This document shows positions 10,001 to 21,317 of a stretch of DNA of 64,000 nt, in pieces. Position 1 is the first letter of the stretch. The number at the start of each line of letters is the position of its first letter. The position numbers were made by a program, and so were the translations under genes. The stretch comes from Oxyruncus cristatus (lineage: Eukaryota > Chordata > Aves > Passeriformes > Cotingidae), in contig VXAY01005880.1 of the NCBI GenBank assembly GCA_013399855.1, forward strand, positions 890,372-954,371. Direction: 5' to 3'. The notes under the pieces were generated by a model. That model ran no database searches. It was not told the origin of the DNA and saw only the letters and a program-made list of their open reading frames with translations.

Positions 10001-12474
10001 TTCTATTTTGAAGCTGTTTGTTTACTCTTTCTCTTAATGTCCACCAATGACTATTTTCAGAAGATGTTTGCCAAACTGAGTCTTTGTCTGGCCAAGTGCA
10101 GATGTTCTGATACTGTGTTCTCAAATTATGTAAGGATGCATGTCTGCAGACTTGGTCCGTGTGATGAGTTATAAAGTCTCTTAGAAGGAGCATCTTCAGT
10201 GTCTGTGGAAAGCCAGCTGAGCCATGAATTGGGTTGCTTATGGGACCCAGACATCAGGATTAAATTTTGGGAGTGGAACTTGCGAGATGGGAATGTGAAA
10301 GCCCTTCTACAGAGTCCAAACCTAAGACTAAGATAGCTTTTAATGAACAAGGGGGGAAAATACTAGAAAAGCAGTCTAAGGAGAGCTGGACAAATCCACC
10401 TGATGTCTTCCAAACTATCTACAGTGCTTTGTGATCCAGATTATTTCTGGCTTTTCTTGCAAGCCAACTCTAATTCCTCTCAGGACTGAGAGGAATCAGA
10501 ATTGCTGCTTTTAAAAATTATGAATAAAAAGTCCTGAAAGGACTTTTAATGCAAGAGTTAAACCAGTACCATATACCGTGGCAATGGGTGTACAAAGCTA
10601 CTTTTGTGCAGGAATGATTGTTTTAGAAGCTCTAACTCATGCTGAAATCATCAGGAATACTTAGAGAAGTAAAAAGTTGCTAGCATGAGCAAAGACTTTG
10701 AAATTTGCATCTACTGCCCCATAACTCTGTTCTTGTCTGGGTTAATTTTTTTGGGTCACTTTTGGTTTTACCACTCATGAATAATGTGACCCCCACAAAC
10801 TCATGGTGAGAAATTCTTGCCATTTAATTGTTGTGTCAATAATGTGTAATTCAGATATCACACACTAATATATATTTGATTTAAACTAACGTGTGTTGAA
10901 GACATCTGTTTAAAATAAATTACTGAGGCATATTCAGCTACAAAATAATACTCTATCATTTTTGTTAACTTTCCACATAATCCATTATTTTAGCTATTTT
11001 TGATTGGATTTCTGATCTATTTTGATTGAAAAACATGCTAGCAAAGTAAGTCAAAACCCCACTGAAATATTGTCAAGGCAAAACAGATATCATATCTTCA
11101 ATTCTAGCAAACTTCACAATGTGTTCTTAACCAGAGTCAGAAGAGTAGGGTTTTTTTCCAGCTGAACCACTGAGGTGTCAGTGATGCTGCATATCTGACA
11201 TGGATGTTAGGCACCAGATACCTAACAACAGCTCTCTGACTCTCCAGCCCAAGTATCTCATTGATGTTTCCCTTTAGTTTGGAATAAAACTGTTTTTCAA
11301 AATCTGGCATTGGTATGAAAATTATCCTATCTGATATGTGATGCTGAAAGAATATAATCAAACCTGCCAGTTCACAATACAGTGAAAAAATAGAGATTAT
11401 TTGGGGTTAAAAACAATGGTTCATATTTTGCTGTTTCCATTACTTTTGACCTAAGCAACTGGGGACACCTTGCAAGAAATGCCAGGGTAAAATTACAGCC
11501 CTAAATAAATGCTGCTGTTCCACTTTCAGAGAATTTTTTTTTTATTTACTTCCAAAAGAATCCAGAGAAAATAGAGGAAATTGCTAAAGGCAGATTACGA
11601 TTTTAATCATGTAAGGCATATAAATTTGTACCAAATTATGACCAAGTGACCCACACAACAAACAAAGCGTGTTATAGGACACTACTTATAAGAGATGCTC
11701 AAATAGTATCAGAGTGCTGTTTTCTTGTCAAGTGTCTGAAGTGGAGGTGTGTTGCTGTACATAGAGATTGCAAACACTTTAAAGCCAGGGAGACACTCAG
11801 CTTCCCTTAAAATAATCCTGGCTTCAGAGGGCATTAAGACACCTGAGTACTTCTGAGAATTTACACCCAAGTGACCTATCCAAAGTCACAAATCAAAGCA
11901 GAGGCAAAGCAAGGGCCTCCCAAGTCACTGTTTTGTGCCTTAAGTAACACTCAACCTCTTGTTCAGTAACTAAACCATCTCTACTCTTAGGATTTCAGTC
12001 CCAACATCATGAAGGACTTGACAAATAAGTTGTTTGATGGGAATGAACAACTCTAAAATTAAAGACCATTGCTATTAAAGAAATAAGCAAGAAAGCAGCA
12101 CAAAAGGATAAATGTAAATTAGTTTGCAAGGCCAGTAGTCTTAGTAGAAGGTCATGGGCCATTACAGTTTTCCCATCTGCTCTTTTTCAAACATATATTG
12201 TCACACAGAAAAGCACTGTTCTTGTTACTTGTCATAATTTTTTTCCCCCTACCTTTCCTGTCAAAAAAGAAAGAACTGTTGAAGGTAGACTGTCTCGTAG
12301 GTACGATTGGTCTGGTTTCAGTTTGCAGACACTTTTCTCCTTTCTGCCTTTCTCTGATTAAGAATTTTTATCTGTTATTGTCTTCTCATGAATCTGCTTG
12401 CACACCAATAAAATCACCTCTCAGTCTACTTTTTGAGAAGATGAACAGGTTGATCTGCTTAATACTCATGCTGT
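7040..12474. other. Unique non-coding DNA
   Basis: No gene or clear transposon is visible. Notable small structures are a 13-bp-arm hairpin (8162-8191), a 9-bp-arm hairpin (9668-9688), another at 10527-10547, and a 26-bp motif present twice (8258-8283 and 10500-10525). Open frames are below 100 codons and unremarkable. Confidence 0.55.
8162..8191. repeat. Perfect inverted repeat, 13-bp arms
   Basis: The arms aaatttcctcttt (8162-8174) and aaagaggaaattt (8179-8191) are exact reverse complements separated by the 4-base loop cagt. Transcribed on either strand it would form a tight hairpin. No transposon signature surrounds it, and its function is unknown. Confidence 0.8.
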
Positions 12475-12965
12475 AAGGCACTTTCTCCAGCCCTTAAATA
12501 ATTTTTGTAGCTCTTTTCTATTCCAGAGATTACTTTCCTGAGGACTAACCTTCACTTCCTTACTTCAAATTTTCATCCCATCCTTATTCTCCCCTTCCTG
12601 CCAGGTTTTTTACCTGTGCTTCTGATCACAGAATCACAAAGGCAGTTTCTGCAGCAATATTTCCACGTTTTCACTTTGAGGTCCTTTACAACCTTACTGC
12701 TGTCCATGTTATGGTCCCCAATTCTGTCAGTCCATCCTGCAGTCATTGTTGCTACATGCTTAATTTTGATCTTGTCTCCACTTGTGTCTTAAAAACTAAG
12801 CTAGGTGGATTCTCCCAGCAGTTTGTTCTGCATCATCTGCCCTTTCTCCCATCAATATCATCTACAAATTTTGCCAGCAGTAGTTCTGTATTAGATCTTC
12901 GGTCATTGTTAAAATGTTGCAGAATATTTTATATGTCATCCACCCATAGAGGAACCTTTATTCAA
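12475..12965 (-). mobile_element. Ancient CR1/L3-like LINE remnant
   Basis: Two blocks look like antisense CR1/L3 coding sequence in the right order. One is ctttctccagcccttaaat...gtagctcttttctattcca at about 12480-12525, corresponding to the C-terminal end of ORF2. The other is atcatctacaaattttgcc...cattgttaaaatgttgcag at about 12853-12920, corresponding to reverse-transcriptase sequence further upstream. Both are heavily diverged, and the spacing is shorter than in intact elements, so internal deletions are likely. Recognition is by eye from remembered ancient CR1 patterns. Confidence 0.45.
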
Positions 12966-13059
12966 TGACCAGCATTCATCCCCACTCAAGACTTGTTGAA
13001 ATTTTCCCTCCAGTAATCCTCTGCCCATTTATCATCACTCTATTCGTTTTATCACTGAA

Positions 13060-13235
13060 TAATTTAGCTTGGAAGAGACTCTGGAGCTCATCGAATCTAG
13101 CCCCCACTCAAAACAAGGCCAGCTTTAAAGTTAGAGCCAGCTATTGTGTAATGCTGCTCTTTAAAGAATGTGTTGTGCTAAGTCAAACACATTTCCAACC
13201 AAACAATGTTTCAGTGAGGATATGAACTCCAAAGT
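13060..13235 (-). mobile_element. Old CR1 3' end fragment
   Basis: The text tagcttggaagagactctgg followed by agctcatcgaatctagcccc and ctcaaaacaaggccagc has the form of the antisense CR1 3' untranslated region (ggttggaagagacc...catctagtccaacccc...gctcaaagcagg). It is diverged, and the right boundary is approximate. It lies just beyond the older remnant at 12475-12965, in the same orientation. Confidence 0.5.
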
Positions 13236-14284
13236 TCCTTCCATACTTATTTTTCTGTGTTTCTAATGACCTGAAAGTTGTTTGACAAAACCTATTCTCC
13301 ATCCTCTAGTGGACTGACATTTATTGTACTTCCCATTAACAGAATCTCATAGCAACAAGTAAACAGGAAACTATTTGGTGGGAAAATTTGCACTCATTTA
13401 GAAACAAAGGAGTTTTTGCTTTGCATCACTCTTCTTTTGTTTCCCTCCCTTTTCCCTGATATTTGTGATTTTTCTATTCCTTTCTCAGCATTTCCTTCCC
13501 CTTGTAACTCTTAAAATTCTTACCACTTGTATTTCATCTGTGATATCTTTGGAGATATCAGGAGTGAGCTGACATGAGTAGACTTACATTCACAATGTAC
13601 AGTCTATACTATGCATTAGCCCTACAGCCATAAGTGTTTTACCTGTATCAATATAACACATACTGGTGTTTACTTCACTTCATTTTTTTTTGAGAAATTA
13701 CTCTTAGTTTTGGGGGGAAGCCCATGCAGAATCATTTTCATAATTAGAGTCCAAAGAGAGTCACAAAGTGAAAAGTGATGATGAAATGGTTTGCTCCATC
13801 TATCTGGGTGCATTAATTTTGCCACAAACACAGTTTTCAGACCTCAGGGGTTTTTTTGAATGTGTGTAAACTGAACTTTAGTTTAATAGCCTTGACAACT
13901 ACTGTTGTGACTCACAGTGAGACTCCAAAAGGACAGAAATAATGTGGGAGCCCTTCAGAGCTACACCTGTGTAAAAACTCCATACATGGTCCTTCTTCTA
14001 TAAACAGGCTGACTAAGAATAATTACAGCGAGCAAGGTACCACAAAGTGGAATAGAAGCCAACAGAGAGGGAAGAGGGACCCATGATTCCTTGGGGAAAC
14101 TACCTGAAATCTTTGGCTATGCCCATGCTATTAAATTATGTGGGACTAGGGCCTGTTCTCTGGCCAAAGCAAGTGGCACAGCATGGCTCACTTCTCCTCA
14201 GCTTCCTTTTTTTCATCTGGGAACAGTCTAGTCTTGTCAACACTGCCTGGTGGGCACAGAAGCAGACATTGCTGTCTTATTACA

Positions 14285-14525
14285 GAACCACAGAATCACA
14301 GAATATACTGAGTTGGAAGGGATCCCCAAGGATCAACTCCTGGCCCTGCACAGGACCATCCCCAAGAGTCACACCGTGTGCCTGAGAGTATCTTCCAAAT
14401 TCTTCTTGAACTCTGTCAGGCTTGGTGCTGTGACCACTGCCCTGGGGAGCCTGTTCCAGGGGCCAACCACCCTCTGGGTGAAGAACAGGTTAACCAGAAT
14501 TACAGGGTCCCCTGTAGTGGCTGCC
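14285..14525 (-). mobile_element. CR1 LINE 3' end
   Basis: The segment starts with the antisense CR1 tail gaaccacagaatcacagaat and continues through gagttggaagggatccccaa, ctcctggccctgcacaggac, cctggggagcctgttccagg and ccaccctctgggtgaagaac. This is a highly recognisable avian CR1 3' end. The insertion is in minus orientation and 5'-truncated, as is usual for CR1, so only the 3' UTR and the last part of ORF2 remain. Similarity fades near 14525. It is less diverged than the 12-13 kb fragments, so it is probably a younger insertion. Confidence 0.9.
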
Positions 14526-17500
14526 CAGCCATGAGTTAACCCTGACCCTTATGGTCTTCACCCTCTGCTTTTGGAGTTGGAAATGCAACCTGGTAACCAT
14601 CCTTTTGGTCCCACAGATTTGTGATCCAGCTGAGGTGTGAACTTCTGTGGTGATCTGACTCTTTAGAAATTTTCACTCAGGAGGACGTGTTATGTACTGT
14701 ATATAAAAGACATATTATTACCCACTAATGCATTAATTTATACAAGTACCTATGGAACCTATACATCCTAAAGGAGGCTTATTTTGCCCTTTCCTTATTT
14801 TGCTCTTTCTAGTCTTCAAAAAAACGTAAACACGCATGCACACACACAAGAACATGGAATCGGGTGCTTTGAATGAATCCTTTCCACACCCTCTTTTATA
14901 AAATGTTTATTCCTTTTGCAGTCCTCCCCATCTTCTTTCATTCCAAGATGATCAGTGTGGGGAAAAAAAAAGAAAACTGACTGTCAAGTTATGCAATTAT
15001 AAACATCATTCTCTTGAATAATATTCTTAAATTACATTTAAAGTAATCAAAGCAAAGAATGGAGACAGATGAGTTTGGACCAGAGAGGCAAAGAAGATAA
15101 CAAGCTGGAGCTGTTCTTTGATGAAAGTTGTTGATGACCATTGCAGTTGTTGATGACCAACTTTCTTTCCAATCATTGTTGCAAATTTTTGTTATTTTTA
15201 CATGCTAGATCTGGACTCTGCTATTCACTTGATTTAGAGAATATAGAAAAGGTTAGGTAGATTCTCATGAGCTGTGTCTTTTGACATCAAGGCGACTTGG
15301 TTAACAACCCATACATTTCCAACAGTGTTAGTACAGAGTAGTCTGGCTCCAGCTTACGTCTTTAACTTTGCAGCAGGGTCCAAGATGTTCTTATATCTTT
15401 TTGAATATCCACGGTAAGGACAAAAGCTTGCCATCATGGTACAGCATGAAAGTAGCTGGTAGATTCTGTATCTGGTAATTTTTTTGGGGGAAAAAGAATA
15501 ATTAGACAGCTAAAGGGGAAAAATGCTTGTTGCTCAGAAGTGGTAGGCTTTCTCCTTGTGGTTGTATAGCAGAATTTCTATTAGCACAGTACTGTGCGTT
15601 TATTACCTCTGAAAGCAAGATCAGGCAAGTTTAGACTTGAATTTCTTTCATTTTATATAGGCCAGAGGCACAGAGTTACTGGAAGCTTTTTTAATGCTAG
15701 GAGTGCCACAAGGTTGGGAGGCATAAGAAAGGGTGTGTTTTGGAAGCTGAGTTGGGTAAGGGCCACTGGCCAGCTTCCTTTTCACACTAAAAGTGCAGCT
15801 GGCTTGTCGTTCAGACCTATGGCCAGCTCCGGATTCAAGCTGCTAATATGTTATTTTTCTCCTTCAGGTCTCTTTACAGCTTTAATTAAATTACACTTGC
15901 ATTCACAAAGTTTCATTTCCCAGCATGTGCAGTTTCATCTTTTCAAATTCTTTTAAGCCAATAGAAAAATTACAGATCTTCCTAACTACACTTGTTAAGG
16001 TGTGGGCCAAAAGCTCATCTCAGGCAAGTACTTGGAGACAGTGCAGCCACAGAAGTATTCAACTCAAAGATGGTTTTCCCAACAGAAAAAGATAGAAAAG
16101 AGAAAAGAGTGGGGAAAGGGAACTAATGTGACAGTAAATTCTTTATCAGCCCAGGGTCACAAATGAAAGGAATAACAAAAAATAAGTGAAAGGATTAATG
16201 GACCATCTACTACGATACTATTCAATCTCTGTAAATTACAGTCTACTCTACAGAGCTTCTAAAAACTTCACCTCTGTCGAAATATCTCTATCACTGAAAG
16301 GAGTGATGCTGAGTTTCCACTTACATGATCATTCAAACCTTAGGCACAGAGTAAGGTGACCAAATTGTTTACCTTTGGATGCACATAGAGCATAATTAGA
16401 TTGCAATGAAATTCAGGACTTGGCAACCAGAGTGTATTTGAGGCAAGTGACCTAGAAACAAATTTTGTATCCCATTACTGTGAGCCATCCAGTATGATTT
16501 TCTTAGTGGGACAATTTGTGGCCCATCCTGCTTTCAGAAACTGCTAAAATCTAATAGTTTTTGACCCTGACCTGTGAAATGTTTAGCTGATACTTTAAAT
16601 GAGGAACGTGACATAAATAGAAAACTTTAATTATATGTGATTATTCTTAACATGTACTAAATTTTCCATAACCTCAGACTCAGCATTTCTGATTTCAGTA
16701 ATTTGCAGTCAGATAATACGATGTCTGTGAGCAGGAGGGATAAATTTAGATCTGAAATGAATGACATACATTGTAATGAGGTGCAGGCAAGGTAAGGGTT
16801 CATCAGCAATGAGTTATTTAGATGGAGATGAGCTGAAGGGCAATCCAGGAAAGATGAGGCAAAACACTGTATTTGAGGATAGATATTCCAGTCACTTTAG
16901 GAAATGATAAATAGGTATTCTATTCCAGATAATGTGAGAAATGTCTGGTAAGCCATTTTCAAGTTTTCTCTGGGCCCAATAACAAAACAGGACTACTGTG
17001 AATAAAATGGCTGGTGCTCCTAAGAGAACGAAAAGTCAGTTTGGTTCACAAGAAACCTATCATGTTCTTGAGTGCTGGAGAAAGTGATGAGGAGACAGCG
17101 AAGAGACAAGTCTTAAATTTTAGTAATTTTTAGAAATAGATTTCAGATTCACTTATTTTCCCTACCTGTGTTTGGTATAATACTTAATTTTCTCAATAGT
17201 CATAAATTTCTGTTCTTTCAGTTTAGTGTTAAGGCATTATGCATGTATCATATTCTGTGACATTTCTAATCTGGTCAAGAGTCTACACTGTCCCTTACCA
17301 GATAAATTTTCAAATAGTATGGAGGCAATCATTATTAATAAATCTGAGCTAAAAGGTCATATAAAAATGTTATTCTTCAGAGAAACAATAATTTGATAAC
17401 TCCTGGATCTGTAATGACTGCTGTCTCAGTTGAGTAACAAACCTGAAAACTGAGCAGCCAACCTCCCCCTTCCTTCTATGCCAGGTAGAGTCATTAGCTG

Positions 17501-18626
17501 ACTTTCGGTAGTGACACAGAAAGTGAAGAACTACCTATCTACTATCAAAAGGTTTTCCCTGCAAGTGCTCATGCAAAAAGCACTCTGGGTGACTATTAGA
17601 TGATTCACCAGTTATCACTATCTGAGTCACACATCCCACTGAGTGGGTGAGGCTATGAACTTCTTTGTCTTCTGACATGCTGTATTGCTATGACAAAAAT
17701 GTACTGTGTGGCACCTAGAGTTGTCACAAATCTGTGTGAGGAAGGAACATGGCAGAAGGGCTGAGTAACAAAGTCCATCGTGGCTAGTCAGCTGTTTAAA
17801 GACAAAGACCTGGAGGTGAATTTGTGCTTTGTTGCAGTTGACTTTGGACATTTGCCTGCAAGGCTCAGTGCCTCTGGCACATGTGGCTGTGGTGACAAGT
17901 AGTGAGGAGCCTAGTGCAGGTGTGAGTCTGAGAATACCTGATGTAGAGCTCCTTACAGCTAAACACAACAAAGTCAAGTTTTAGTGTCAAAAAAGAAGGT
18001 TGTGCTGCCTCTCTTTATCCTGGATATCGGGTGGGGGGGGAGCCTTTTGGGATATAATGTGTGGGCCACGGTAGGACAACTGAGACATAAAATTGATACC
18101 AGGAACAGGTATTCGCCCAATGGCAGAGGCAGGGAAGTAGTTATTATCAAAACTAGCCTATGCTGCTCAGGTTCCTGACCTGTGCCATTAGATAAACATC
18201 AGAGTGGAAGAAAAGCTTGCTGAATAGCCTACAGAGTCCAAGAATGGTGCAACAGTCAGGGAGGTGAGGTAGACAAGTTAGAAATACTGGAGGAACAGTA
18301 GGCTTTACTGTCCTCTTGCTCACTTTTGGGCTGACCCCACAAAAACTGTCACCTGTGAACTGTCAAAAAACTCGTTTCTGGAGTAGGAAATGCTCTTCCT
18401 ATAGATGTCAGGAAGAGCAACCTTGTTCCACCCACGAACTTCTGCAAATATGTGCTGCAGAGGAAACAGAGCTGGAAACTTGCTTAACATCAGTTTGCAC
18501 TGTATTTACTGACTAAAAATGGGGAAAAAACAAAACCTGCAGTGAATATCATGAGGAATGGAAGAAGAGCATCTGCAGTGGTTGTCTGGGAGGGTAAGTA
18601 AGATTTTCAATGAAGACGCAACAAGT
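14526..18626. other. Unique non-coding DNA
   Basis: No gene or recognisable mobile element was seen. A short direct repeat with the core agttgttgatgacca occurs twice at about 15126-15162. A 120-codon plus frame at 15594-15956 has no recognisable domain. Confidence 0.5.
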
Positions 18627-18745
18627 TGTTTGGTTTTTTTGGGGGGGGGGTGTTTCTGTTTTGTTTTGTTTGTTTGGGGGTTTGTTTGTTTTGTTTTTTC
18701 TTTTTGTTTGTTTGTTTTTGGGGTATTGAGGGGATGGGGTAGAGT
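18627..18745 (+). repeat. G/T-rich simple repeat (TTTG)n with G runs
   Basis: The plus strand carries gtttgtttg-type repeats interspersed with homopolymeric G runs of up to about 10 (tttttttgggggggggg), then gtttggggg and tttttgggg. Several G runs lie within about 120 bases, so the plus strand has G-quadruplex potential. The 60-66 codon frames over it (rich in F/V/C or N/K/P) are translation artefacts of the repeat. Confidence 0.8.
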
Positions 18746-19914
18746 GATGGGAGTGTAGTGTTGTTTGTCAATTTTGCTAAAAAAAGCATTTATAATTTAC
18801 ATCCATCTTACCAGCCATATTTTGTGGCTCTACAGGGATTTTCACAGTATGTGGCATCTTTCAACTAAACTAAGCCTTCTACCACTGAGGCTTCATCTCC
18901 TTTTCTAAACTTGGAGAACACAAGATATGTAGGTTTGTTTGTGCCTGTTTGTAACTATTTTGAGGGTTTCTAAGTGGTAATAATTTGAAATATTATTGCT
19001 TTTCTCCATATAATTTGCCTGTAATGTAAAATAAATATATCCTTTCTCACCAACGTAAAGGAAAGGCTGCAGCTGCGAAAGTTGTCGGCCCATGGAAGAG
19101 TTCTGGGATGATCTTCCTGCCTCATAGGGCATTTTATATGCAGCCTGTGTTACATTATTTTTATGAGAGGCCAGGTGCGTAGGGAGAGGTAATGGCTTGT
19201 ACTAACTGATTGATATGCTAGGGAAAATGATACATTTCTAGGCACGCACGTCCTTGACTTTCAGTGTGACTAATGAGTACTAGACACAATACCAAAAGAA
19301 ATAAGTGACCGAACGCAGAAGGTTGAAAGCAGGGAGTTTTAAACTGACCTTTTTTTTTGATCTTTATTCTGGAAATTTGCTGTAATTACCTGGTTGGGGT
19401 GATACTGCATGCATAGAGCCAAAAGTTGATTAATGTTAATTTCAGAGCAAACAGAGACAGGAAAGGCCAATGTGCTGCACAACTAAAAATACACTTTCAC
19501 TAAGGGACATGACATCTGTGGATTTACAACCCCAAAATTATTAGTTAATAATGATTAGCTGCCCTCATATAATTAACTGGCTTCAGCAGTGGCTGGTTGT
19601 CCTTAAAGGCACCAACTGGTGTTGACTTTCAGACCAGAAAGCCTAATCTAAAGCCACCTGTAAACCCAGGTGAGCCTCATTTCCTCAGAGGACATCAGAC
19701 TAGAATTGTGCAGTAAAGTAAGGGTATTTTAAAATAACCTTCATACAGATGCAAACTCTAATTTTTGTGTCAGGGAAATCCCCCCAATTAAGTTTTATTA
19801 GAGACATGTGGATTTTTCTTCAACAACATGTCCCCTAGTTTATTTCATGCTTTGCTTATATCCTTTGCTCTGAGGGGTTATACACAGAATACCACTAGAC
19901 AGAGCTAAAAGCTG

Positions 19915-20060
19915 GGATTAACTGCTTCAGTCATCTGGTCTGACCTCCACAATCTGGGGCTTGTGATTACACGAATGTACCACCTTCAGATTCTGCTGTA
20001 GAGTTACAGCACACCTCTTTTCACATGAGGGAGAACCCACCATATCCTTCATTAAGATTC
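19915..20060 (-). mobile_element. Possible ancient CR1 3' UTR fragment
   Basis: The phrase cagtcatctggtctgacctcc, followed by about 100 bases with similar spacing and then agaacccaccatatcc, recalls the 3' untranslated region of old sauropsid CR1 families in antisense. The match is short and diverged, so this could be chance. Confidence 0.25.
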
Positions 20061-21268
20061 TTCCAAACCCTCATATCTCCTCAAGGTGGTATGTATAATC
20101 AAATCAGCTACAGACTCCTTTTGGTTAAATTAAACACACTTGGGATGAGATGTATCTTCTGTTACCTAAACATGAGAAGCATCTAGCCTAAGGTAGTTTT
20201 CCACAGTCCTCCTGCAGACAATGAGGAAAGACAATTCATTCAGAAGACTCATCCAACTCGTTTTAGACACCTCCCTTAGAACAAGAAGAATCATTCTTTG
20301 GAGACACCTATCTGCCTCCATGAATTGCACTTCTATTTTGGACTAGGTACCAACATTTTGGTGGCTGAAATTAGAAGAGATGACTCTTACCATCACTGTT
20401 ATCCAGAATATTAGCTCTTGAGAGTTCCTTTCTCTAGTTTCACCATTTTTTTTTAAATATGTGTACCAAAACAGAATAGAATTTATAAATGTCTCTCTAG
20501 CATTACAAAAACCTCTTAATGTTGCTTCCCTACTTCTGCATAACCTTCCCTAGCTTATACACCCAAAGACAGAACTAGGTCCCTTAGGTACCACATTGTC
20601 TGAAATTTCTTTTCAGTTAAACACTGGCCAAGATTCCTGGATCCACGTTCCAGTATTAGTCTCACAAAATGTTGACGTGTTATATATTCTCCATTTATAT
20701 TGATATTATATAAAACACAAAACTCCACCATAGGTTAGAATATGCTTTAGAAGTCCATCTAATGAAAAAATTCCTAGTGCTCTTTGGAGGAATACATGAG
20801 GAACAGAAGTTTTCTTGTTCCTACTTTCAGGTAATAAATGGCTGGCCTGGTAACTTGAACCAGCATCAGAATTAGAGCCCATCCACACTGTTGTTTTTTA
20901 ATATGTTATCTTTGCTGTTGGGAAAAACTTGAGATTTTTTTGTCCCAGGTGTAGTCAAGTGCTAAACAACAAGTACGAGATGGCAGAGGTGTGAATGCCC
21001 AAGCAAATTCAGCAGGAGCAATACTCAAACACAGTAGGGAATTCAAAGAAAGTAGTAGGTAAAAAGTAGGTTTAACTAAGAAAATACTGGTAAAAGTTCA
21101 TTAAACCTATTAGATCTGAGCAAATTTAATATCTGACTTTTAATGTTCATCTGCTGTTTATGTCATTTGAAATAATTTCCCTTTCCTGGTTGGGTAACAT
21201 TTACAGCGGGAGAGTGAATACTAAAGACTAATTCCTCTAACTTGGAGACTAATTCCCTTGCTTATTGT

Positions 21269-21317
21269 AAATACTAGCTAGTCCCAAATACTAGCTAGTC
21301 CCTATTCAGCTAGTCCC
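21269..21317 (+). repeat. 17-bp tandem repeat, three copies
   Basis: The unit aaatactagctagtccc occurs at 21269-21285 and again exactly at 21286-21302. A degenerate third copy, tattcagctagtccc, lies at 21303-21317. It looks like a small local tandem duplication. Confidence 0.85.
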
